Source of the DNA: Notospermus geniculatus | Taxonomy: Eukaryota; Nemertea; Pilidiophora; Heteronemertea; Lineidae | DNA: 64,000 nucleotides | Assembly (NCBI GenBank): GCA_002633025.1 | Contig: NMRB01000320.1 | Location: forward strand, 253,613-317,612 | Direction: 5' to 3' | Part shown: positions 11,954 to 23,900 of the stretch, one piece after another | Layout: every line of letters begins with the position of its first letter | How positions within the stretch are numbered: the stretch's first letter is position 1 | Program-made: the position numbers and the translations under genes | Notes under the pieces: model-generated | Databases searched by the model: none | Told to the model about the DNA's origin: nothing | Seen by the model: the letters and a program-made list of their open reading frames with translations, nothing else

Positions 11954-14900
11954 CTGAAAAATATCAAGTCGCATGTGTGAAAGTCAGCAGCGGCGTATCC
12001 AGAATTTGGGAAAATAGTGGGTGCCCTGTGCTAGGAACATTGAAATCTGTGCTAAATTCAAGAATTTCACAGTTGATTTTACCCCTTTTACAAAAGGTGG
12101 AGATGGGGATTTGGCCTTGTGGTTAAGGCGTGCTGCCGATTGATGCCTTATGCGAGGGTCCGTGGGTTCGAATCTGGTAGGAAGCAATGTCTTTCACCTT
12201 GGAAACCCGTTTCTATTTCATGTTCTTTTTACAAAAGGGAGGTGTGTACCTGTGGGGCACCCCTTTCTGGATCAGCGCCTGGTCAGATGTTTAGTATGTA
12301 GAACAAAGCATTTCAAACTCCAAGCGTCATCCTTCAGTTACCCAGACACAGAACCGGCATTTAGGGGCCTAGGCATCGTTTTCCACCAATAAAGGGTACT
12401 AAACTCTCTCTTCCCTCAAAATTCCCTCAAGGAAGCAGACCACAAAAAAATAGCCGGATAAGTAAAGATTGTGTACAAATAAGTCCACTCAAAATTCGCT
12501 TGTAAGTTTACATTATCAGTGAACACACACACTTGGAATGTTGAGCCTCCCATAAATTTGTTTTCTTATCGGGGATTTCGTTGCAGCCCATGCACCTACT
12601 TCAAAATCAACACTTCCACAAAACTAAGTTGATTGTACCAACATTTTCACTATCAATGTGATTTCTTGACGTCAGGTAATGGAAGTGTCTCGCACTACAC
12701 TATTTCTCAGGTATGTTAAACAATCTATCAACTGATTAGGGTACCGGTACGTAAATTATGTACCGGTACCATTATGTAAATGCTCAAAAACTGACAACAC
12801 ACCAGGATGTGAAAGCAAAGGATACCCAGGGGTATCTGCACAAATGTCATGTACAGTAACACATGCAATCACCACTCTGACATGAAAATGTTCAAAGTAT
12901 TTTTTAGGCCACCATTGACTCAAAAGATAAAAGTAGGTTGCAAGAGCTGGTATTGTAATTGCCCAAAGACAAGACCGGATTTCAAGACTGGATTTTTTTC
13001 ATAGCGTTCAAAGTTCTTTTTTCAGATATTGCATAAGATAAAAGTAGGTTGCAGCAGCTGGCAAGAAGTAATGGCAATTTTCAGATATTAAATTTCATAA
13101 ATTTTCTATTTCCAAGCTGAATCTTATCCATGCGAACTGTTAACACGTTCACTGCCGGGGACGTATAATTACGTCATAGTGGTTGCTTTGGTCCTTGCCA
13201 GGGACGTATATGTACGTCTTTGGTCTTGATTTATCCATTCAAAATAAAATCATAGGCAATGGCAAAGGACCTCCTCCAGTGCCGAAGGACGTAACGTCTC
13301 TTGGCACAGTGAAAAAAGGGGTCAGATGTGCCACATAACGTAACATTCACTAGCACAGGCAATGTCTGAAAAATTCCTGGCAAGGACCACTGGACCCTCA
13401 AAAATGGCGTCGGCAGTCAACGTGTTAATCCACGTTTCAACTTACTTTCAATGTAATGCTGCAGAGTGAGCGACAGGTTTTCCTGGATTTCGTCAATCAT
13501 CACAGTGCCTTTCAAACCACCCTCATCTGAAAAACATGTACAAAGTGATTCAAAAACTGTGATTATATGAGTCTTGGTATGTCATAAAACGCAATTACAC
13601 TGGGTTGAATTCGTATGGCTTAATGACAGCTTATACATGGAGTGATGATCTTGAAGGTCTTCCTGCTTTTTCATTGGGTCTATGTGTCCGCTTCACTACA
13701 GAGTGTTTGCATCGCCACGCTACCATAATCTGCATCATTTATATGACATAAATATGAGGCAACGTAATGCATTTTAGTACCAGTATACACAATGCCAGTG
13801 CAAACGCAACGCCATGCGTCATGACGTGATGGACCAGTATTCCGGTCTATCGCAGTGAATGCGGCTGCATCTTAGACTGGAATACCAGTCCAAGGTAGCA
13901 AAATGGTTAGCCTTCATTCAGGCCACAAGCAGTCATAGTGTTGGTACCTGAGTTTTGCTTTAAAGACAAAGACCCCAGCTCTGTCGGGGTCAGTGTTAGT
14001 GTTGGGGTCAGTGTTGTCATTGGTCAGTGAAGTCAAATGTGGCCCTTCACCACAAAACCTCTCAGTCATTCTCAGGTTGACAAGTTGGGACCAAATTTTT
14101 GTCAATTTCAGAACTTATTGCCTGTTGATTGTGAAGCCTGAGTGTTTCTATTTCTTTCTTACGGTAATCTCCTGGCATCATGTCATTAAGCTCATTTTTT
14201 GTGCGACTTAGCGAATACTTTTGCCTGTAGGTCAACCTACAACCTGTGTTTTATATCAACCAAGCCCCAGCTCTCTAATGGCAAAAGGAACGAACTCAAG
14301 ATCAGGTAGATCATGTCAATTAGAAATTATTACCCTTACTTCTACACTTCTATGTGACCACCAAGTAGGCCTACTGTCCTAGTGATACGTAAACTGACTT
14401 TCACCTATACCCCTTGGCAAGAAATCAGCAGATTGCGCTATCTTTGGCATTCAAGTTTAAAGTGGAAGTCTCATTAAAAGGAGTACCATTTTACAAGATT
14501 GATGTATCTAATGGGATTGGGCAATTTACTTCAGACAGACAAGCTGGGCAAAGAGGGTTGATGGTAGGAACAGAAAAAGTTGGTTGTATCTGAATATAAA
14601 AGGTACATCAATCTCAGTGTTGTCTGAACTACGCGAGTTTTTATCCTTCTTCATCACCTTACATAAAGTATCTAAAACTTCATCAGCAAGCCAGCGATCC
14701 CTAGCCTACACAGGTACGTGTACATGTACACCTGTACTTTTCCATTGGCATTACGGCTTACTGTCTTTTCTTAAACGAGCCTTCCACATGAATACCGTAA
14801 AGCGAAATATGTTCGCGGGGAAAAATTCTCGCGAGTTGCTGCAGTGCTCGCTATTACCGCCGACACCCGCCATACGCAGCGCGAATTTTGTTCCCCGCTA

Positions 14901-17900
14901 AATCCTATATCGATGAGTCATCAGCACCAGTTGACCAATGCAGCGTGGGGATTCCCATCGTGACGTCATTCCTGGAGTCTCCCTTGCGCCCGGAACGAGT
15001 GTTTACACATAACAAGCATGAGTGCGCTATGCAGCTGACAGTACAGGTTGTGCCAGGATATACAGCTTCCTGCTTCCCGAGAAGTCAATCTTCTTCATTA
15101 TTCAGGGTGCGACACTCGCGAATATATTTCCCCGCAGAAAATTTTTATAAGGCTGATTTTACCACAAATATTTCTCCCCGTGAACGTTGGATTTTTAGGC
15201 CATTCGCGAACATTTAGGATGCAAAAATATTTCGCTTTACGGTAAAAGATCCTGCACCACAACAGGATACAGCTAAACATTGCCCATTTATCAGAACACA
15301 GCGGTGTTCTGCAGTATCATTCCATATTGGAAATTCTCATCATTGTCTATCCAACAATCACTGTACCATAGATACAGGAAATGAAATATAAAAAACACAT
15401 CAGACAGGTGCCTGTGAAAAAAAATGATTTATAGGTCCATATATTGGTTTCCAATGATTATTACAAAATTGGCTCAATTCTGTCATTTCAGAATGTAGTG
15501 CATGTAAAACAAAGAAGTGCTCACTGAATGATAGGCACAGGGGAAATACTGGTACCATCATCTCCGATGCAGCTGTATCCATACATGTATTTGACCAACT
15601 GGTTTCATTGCAGTTAAAGGGAGACATGCGAAAAATATTGCCCGGCGGGCACAAGTTGTCTGAGTTGTAGTGCCGTCTATTAAAACACGGTGACACTACG
15701 CTATCTCACAGGCCCCTGTAGAGCTGTTAGTGAGCTTAGAACACGTATCTAACCAAACAACACTAGTTTGTAAAAAACACACCCCGAGCTCATGAATTTA
15801 TGAGCTCGTGGTGTGTTTTTAGATACGTGTTGTGTTTTTTAGATACGTTTGCTTAGAAAAGTGTTCTTAACTCACTGATAGCTCTACAGGCGCCTGTGAT
15901 ATATCGTAGTGTCACCGTGTATTAACAGACGGCGCTAGAACTCAGACAACTTGTGCCCGCCGGGCAATATCTTTCGCATGTCTCCCTTTAACCCATTCTT
16001 TATGTGGTGGGGCGGGCACTCTAAGGCCAGCAGCACACCAGGTAATATCGCAAGTAATCTACTTGCCACTGATCTGCTCGCCAGCCACCGCCGACTAGGC
16101 GATGTCGCAGACTAGGCGGTCTCCCTTTTGGTATTGTTCAGGCCGAGCATCCCTGGCGAGAAAATTCCACGCATCACTGTCCAGCGCACACCTGGCTTCA
16201 ACAGCAAATTTCTGCTCGCTGTGATTAGATCATTTGTGATATCGCCTGCTGTGCTGCTTATTAAATCAAGGCATAAATGTTCTAGTGACTCCACTTTCCT
16301 TCCACATTACCCGTACCAGCAAACACCCACTGTCTGTACAGTAAATAATCCATAGTTGACACCCGGTTTGACCTTTTGGACATGTTTGAAAAAACCTGTA
16401 ATCTGCCCAGGGGCAGGAGTATGCACTGTACATGAGCTGTTTCCTGCTTCAGAATTGCCTTGTAGCACTTTGTGAATCTCATGCATATCATCTCGTTTTA
16501 ATATGCATTCACACGTCAGAACCACTTGGAATGTTTCGGCAAAACAGCTCACAAAATGGTGGCTGGATAATTCTTAATATTTTCCCAATAATGCCAATTA
16601 CATGTAGGCTTCACTTGAAGGGCTTTTCGGAATTACTGGTTACCAATAGCAATGGTGCATGGATAAATCGAAATATTTCCCAGTAATGCCAATTACAATA
16701 GGGTTCTCTGCACTTAAGGGCTATTCGAAGGCCAAATTTCATTTAATACTTGACACACATCGTACCATAAAGCTTCCAAAGCAGCTGTACAGTATTGAAT
16801 TGTGCGAGAATAGGCCAGGAAACGTTCAACTTGGTGTATGCCAAACTAGAGCAAACACATCAACAGAAAAGAAAGGCAAGGTAAGGTCATGCCAAAAAAC
16901 ATTGACTTAGAGAGTTGAGCATGAATACCTACAGTGTACGATATGATTTATGCCATGAGAGTGGTGGCCGGGTGTACAACATTGGCAACTACATGTATAT
17001 CACCTCTGCTCCTGCCTCAGTAAAAAGTGTCCAAAAGTGGGCAGGTTGCCGGCCACTGCAGGGGCGTATCTTTTATGGCCTAAGGGGGCAAAATTGATTG
17101 AGTCTGAAGAGTGAAGTCAGAGGGGGGGTCTGGGGCCCTCTCCCAGAAAAAATTAAAAACCTACATGCATTTTCCCCTCATCTCACACCACAATAACTCG
17201 GCTTGAAGAGAGAAAATTATATTATACTCCGGGGGGGGGGGGGGCATTTGCCCCTGCCCNCAGAAAAATTGAAATAGTTGATTTTCTGATTGACTGGGTC
17301 GTAAAGTTCCACGTGCATGAATAAACACAATTGATAAATACTAGTCTGAACTAACGTGATCTGGTCTGATATTGACAGTTTTCGAAAACCTGAAAAAAGA
17401 TATTGAATAGAATGAGGTAATGACAAACCGATTTTTCCTCTCATGAGGTACTTTTATATTTGCAATATTGTCTACGAAGATGTCATCATTTGACCACTTT
17501 TCAGAGTTGGTCGTAACATGCATAAAGCGGATACTGCTTCCTAATCACCAAAACACAACGATACGAGCAGTCCCCCTCACCTAATCTATCATCTACCGAA
17601 CACGAAATCTGCAGCTGCCTCATCATTTTGAGGCAGTTGGTCACATCATTGAATGGACACTTGGAAATACACATATGAGACAGTCTACGAAAAGCTACAG
17701 ATGTCGCATTTGAGGAAAGTGTTAATAGCCACATTTCAATCGCTGAAATGTACTTCGTAACTGGTTAAACAGTAGCAGATTAATGCACAGGCATTCTGAC
17801 AGCCCTAGTTGATCATTCAGCAACATCGAGCGGGTTTTCCTAGACCGCGTCACATGTTCCATGTGTCTTCTTGATTCACTAGTCAAAACTTGACCCAACT

Positions 17901-20900
17901 CTGGTTCTGAACGTGGTAAAAAAGGCCCTTGTCCCTTACACCCACCCACCTGGGATTTTCTTGGCAAACTTCAGAGCACAGAGAGCATCATGATTGAACT
18001 GTTCCATCATCACGCTCCACATAGCGAGGGGAGAGAAGTCTGTCATTTTTGGCATGTTGTAAGGCTGAAACAGAAACAACCCTGGTTCCAGGTATAAAAG
18101 TAATTGATAATGAAGGAAATGAGAACTCTTCGTTAAAATGCTGTGAAGTTTTTCTGGTGGGCAGGGCTAGTCATTTTAGGCTCACAGCCTGGTCACCTTA
18201 AAAAGCCCCACTGTATTGAATCTGAAAAACGCAAATCATCGCCGCGATTCTTGACGTCAGTGCACCGACGTCAGGACGTCAGCGTAGTGTAAAATGTGCT
18301 ACGCTCTGTCTGAATACATTAGAGCCCTCCCTACAGTTTTTTTCAATGTGTGCTGAAAACTAGGCCTTGATTCTCGGAAATACCTATCGGGCAAGCATTT
18401 TGGTGACCTTCACGAGGCTATGAAACCTCTGTTTGCATTCTCCTAACATTTTGAAAATATCGTAAAATTCAATACAGTGGGGCTTTAACACATTTCCTAG
18501 CTGCAATTATTGGTTTTTGGATCTGAATTCTTCATTTTACATGTGACAAGTACATTGAGTCCGGGCCACTTCCACCTCCATGCATGAACCCACAATATTG
18601 GCAAAAGGCTGCATTCACTCATTTATTCAACATTGCAAAACAAAGAGAATATCATGTTTTAATGAACAGTGGTGAAACGGTCATTTGCAAGGGAAATTAA
18701 TGTCATCATGTCCAGCATTCCAGCATGTTACACAAATGAAGGCTTTATTCAAATAACGAAAATATCAATTGGACGTCAGTGTGAAGACCTCATATTTCGT
18801 GATCAAGTGCACATACAACAGTTCGACAATGATAATCAATGCACAGGCACCCACTGATGAGCAGAGAATAATAATGTGTGTGCAATATTTACAATTTTTT
18901 TGCAATTGAAGTTTTAGGTTTCAGCAGCTGTCCCATTCAACAGAGCTTTACCTAAGTTCAATGATTGTGGTCATTTGGAAACTTACACCGAGGCAGATGA
19001 GTCAGCAAAAAACAAAGATGACGTAATAAGTGCACATGCAAACTTATGCCCAATGTACACAGACTTGTACACAGAGAAAAATTTTCATCAAATTTTCTTG
19101 GTGCAAGTATAAGTGGGTTCATACACTCAACACAAATTGCCCCTGAATCTAAATTTCCAAAGAAACGTGAAAAATCTGAGGGTCAGATGAAATGCTGGAT
19201 GGGGAGATGTGCTGGTGACTGTTCGATAGTGGTACGACCTTTTGAACTGGACTGGGTTGCGTCCAGGGTTTTATAGGCCGAGACGTGCGCCACAGCATCC
19301 CCATGCTGTTGGGGCTGTTGATGTCCCATTTTACGTCAGATTCCCAAAAATCTGAGGATGTAAAACAGGCATAATTTTATCTGTTCTAATTTGTCTTTGG
19401 CAAGGCCTACATCATCTTGTCCAAACAAGGCTATCGACTCCGTCTTTAGCCTTGTCCGAATCATGTCATCTTTTCCGTTAATGCATGAATTAGTAATGAA
19501 CCTGACCCCGACTTGACCCCGCCTCCAAGCCAATCAGAACTCGTGAAACAATTCACCGTTGGACACTTTCTTTGCTCTTCACGCTCACATTTGTAACACG
19601 GATTTTGATTGGCGCGTCGATTTTCCTTCGCACCCCGATGATTGGTTGAGGCTCTCACCCCTCAGAAACGGGAAATGTGGTGGATTCGAACCAGGCTAGA
19701 TGGCCGTCAAGCCAGATAGACTGGTGATAACCAGATGGGCCTACATTTACACAAGTCATCACCAACACCTTACCTTTCTTCTGATCTGTACCAAATCCTT
19801 GAGAGCACGTAGGATGGCACATTCATAAGAGTCCATTTCCGCTTCAGATAACACACCTGGCTCCTTCTTCACGTCGACTTGCAAAGGACTCATAGTTGGG
19901 AGATTCGCTGTTAGTTTTGGCAGAGGTGGGGTGGATGGACAAGAGTTTCTGATAAGCGCTGGTGGACCTTTCGACTTCGGTTGTGTATGATTGCCATGGA
20001 TCTGTTTGAGCTCTAACCTGGTAGCGTGTTTGACTGAGTTCGGTTGTCGGCCGATCCTACTACCTAGAATTCAAACAACCACACTGTGAGAAAATCATGC
20101 AAATGATGTCTGCTACTATTGGATATCTGAATAGGTAGTTAAAATCTGGCCTGTCTGGGCGGTGGCGGTGTCGGGGAAAAAAATCAGAAACGTTTGCAAA
20201 CACCTGGTTAACTCGATCAAGTGGGGGTAAGGGTACTATCACAGTCACTGTTGGTAGACAATCACAGTTGAGCACAGATGTTGAATACATTAGTTAAGAG
20301 TTCAAAAGTACTGGAAAATTTGAAGAGGTCAATCACACTTTACAAAGTACACGTTGACTTTTCACACGTAGGTGGGCTTTGCACACAAACTGCTGAATAC
20401 GCAATAATATCACTGCCTGCAGACTTGCATCAACAGGTTGCTGGTTGTGGATCAATAAAATAATTTAATAATTTCAAAGATAAGACAGACGAGACTGGTT
20501 AAAGCCGAGGAGACCTTTAACCAACATCACGATTGTTGTTGAAGTGGCCGGCACAGTAGTATTAACATACGGACGTGTCATTACTGAGGTTGGAGATTCC
20601 ATCTGTCCATTCCAGATCAACTTGGTCAGATCCATGCATGTAAAAGAGATGACAAATCCTTTTGTGGGGACTGATTTCTTCAGGGATTCCTGCATTACAC
20701 TGCACTGCCAAACTTCTCCAGTATTTTGGTACTTGGTATTAGTATTTGATTTTCCGTCGGGGCCAAAGCCATAGCATTATTGGCCCTGGTAAGTACGGAA
20801 GAGGCCATCTCAAGGTATTCATGTTCCTCACTTGGATGGGATCTTTTTCTTGCCCTTGCAAAGGCAAAAGGTACAAGGCACTACAGCTTACTGTCTCATG

Positions 20901-23900
20901 AGACACGCTGAAGAGCCAGGGATAATTAACACCATAGGGCCCAGGATTTGTAACTGGGATGTGCTGCTTCCAAAACAGACATGTTGACTATCGGGGTATC
21001 ACGGCTTCTCCAGTTTTGCTGTATTCATCATTTGGCACATGATTCTATGATTTTCTTCAGATCTCAAGGGTCACAATGATATCTGTCTAAACTTCGATCT
21101 AAACTTACCATCAGGGGTCATTCCAACATCAATGCACTGTTTAAACCGGCAGTACTTGCAAGCATTGCGGGTTGATAATGTTATTGAACAGTTACCACCT
21201 TTAGAACAGGCGTAGCGATATGAATCTCTTTCTTTGATCGTTCGTCGGAAAAAACCCTGAAAAATCATGGAATAGATTATGAAGTTTATGGCTCTGAACA
21301 GCTGCGGTGAAGAAAAAACAAAGTTCCAGAAAAAGCAAATTTGTGAGGTTTCCAACACGACGTCATGAATTTGTTGATCACAAAGTGAGATACCCGGGTA
21401 GATGCAACTTGTCGCAACACTGGCCAACAAACCACACTAACCTAGATATGACAGAAAAAAAATTGTTTAACTGAACTGAGATGCTTGTAAGCAGTCTGCA
21501 GAATTTTTATGGGGATAGATCTGGAACCATAATACATTATGCACCCTCGCTCTTACAAACCTCGATTTTACGAACTCCCGGATATTACGAACCCAACGTC
21601 TGGCTCCCAAAATTTCATGACATGTATGTCGTTATTACGAACTCCACATTAGTACGAACTTAACCCTTGGACCCCGAAGGGTTCGTAATAGCGAGGGGGG
21701 ACTGTACAGGGTGAAGAAATCCTACCTTACAACCTTCACACGTAATGGCCCCGAAGTGGAAGCCAGAGGACGGAGCACCACATACTTTACACGGAATGTT
21801 CGAAATGTCGCCATTGATACTGGACAGAGGGTCGGTACCTGAAATTGAGGGCCAATGGAACCGGTATTATTGGCAAACCAATTACAAAAAGGCCTATTGT
21901 TTTGATATGATATGATATTTATTTGACCACATAACACAACAGAATACAGTGTGCAAACTTTTCTTGAATTGGTCCGACACAGTCAAGATCCTATTGGATC
22001 GCTTATACGACTGACTGTGCCCATTACAAATGTGTAAGTGATTACACGTATGTATATTCCAGTGACGAGCTTTCTAATTAGTGTTTAAAACAATAGTGTG
22101 ACTTTAATAACAATGTGGGATTACACAGTTTAAGCTGCAACGTTCAAGCAAATAATTTTTTAAATAGTTAATAAAACCCTGAAGACTATTGAAGAGTGAA
22201 AATCTTTTCTGAGACTGAATTAAGAAGTGAATTGAATAGCTGTGCTGTACTGTGTCGGGGAAAATGCCATATTTCAGAAAACATTGAAACCTCCTTTTGT
22301 GGATGCCTCCCTATTGAAAACACCGTAGTTCAGTTCCTATTTGTTTGTACATTGTATCACGTTTGACATTCATTATTTTTTACCAGAATGACAGAACTGC
22401 CCTAAATTCAAAATTTATGACAGATCATACATCATACAGTGAACACTCAATTACGGACACTTTGGACGTACCACTGCTGTCTGTGTATTGAGAAGTGTGT
22501 GTCCTGATGATAGAATGCCAAAGTTGATAATGCAATCTTTACTCACCTGGTTTCATCATACCAGATGAAAGGCATTTCTGATAGCGGCAGTATTGACATT
22601 GTGTGCGAGACTCCTTGGTGATCCTGCATGTCTTGTTCTTTGAGCACACATATTTCACCGAACTGTGTTTCATACTTCGTATAAAGAATTTCTGGAAACA
22701 TAAATTTGTAAAGAATTTACAAAGCGATTGATAAAGGGAACTTTGACATGATATTTCCTCACAAACATGGTAAAACATGTACGGCAAAAAGATTGATGGG
22801 TGACTTGGATAAAAGAGCTCGGCCAGAGCAGACAACAACACCGGCACAGAATTAAAAAATCACCTTGTTGAATCGTTCCACGGTCAAATTCAGCCATAAT
22901 CTCAGAGTAAGGACCCTGAAGCGGGTGATTCACTCTTGCAATTTTGGCTTGAGACGGGGTTGCGTTTCCTTGCGGTTACCTTATATGGCAATCGGAAGTC
23001 CTTATAAGGTAATCGCAAGGGAACGCAACCCCGTCTCAAGCCAAAATCGCAACAGTGGATTCGCCGCTTAGTGGATTCGCCCATAGTTTCAGCAGCACAT
23101 TTGCTATTCAATGGTATGTCATGTAGGCCCTACATAGATGGGAGACACTTGTTCACTCTGAAAGCACTAATCTTCTTAATTCCCAGAGACATCAGAGTAC
23201 ACAATAATCTGTGTACTTACTAACAATATGCACAGGTGATATCGATTTCGGACATGGTACAATATTATTGTAACTGGGACAGCCCCAAAATACAGCTAAG
23301 AGTCCAACTAAAATGCACAATAAAAGACCTCATTTTCAGGTATGTTGACTGATGGCCTCATTGACGTCCTGATGGTCTGAAATTAGTCCTCATTGCAATT
23401 TTCAATATTCTTATTGACTAATTTTACTTTTGAAATGTTTGAACAATAATTGAGGCAAAACTTGTAACTTATGTTGTAAAGATGGTTTTCTCTTGCGAGA
23501 CTGGATTTAGGCCTACCTGTATAAGCCATGTCAGCAGGTTATCATCAATACCTTTGTCACACTGTTTCAGTTGAATACAATGTAGATTGTATGATGAATG
23601 ATGCATTTTTTTGCGCAAACGAGTACCATAGATGTGAGCACAGAACAGCTGCTGCTCTGAGCTATCAAAAAATTCACAACTCGAAAATTAATTTTAAACA
23701 TGTCAAGTAGGTTTTCAATGAACCTGTACTGACATGCATTGCCACAAAAAAACAAGTCATTCAATCGCTGTACACCATATCTTTGAATAGACGAACACGT
23801 TCGCTGCCGTGGCCAAAATATCATTTCCATAGGCCACTGCCATGACCCCCAGGCCTATTTCAAGTTTATTTCATATTGCCAACTACGAATTATACATGTA

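Noticed and set aside
14795-15242. Coding gene in the overlapping frames at 14584-15280
   Set aside because: The frames lie in a TA-flanked inverted-repeat element, with no recognised domain.
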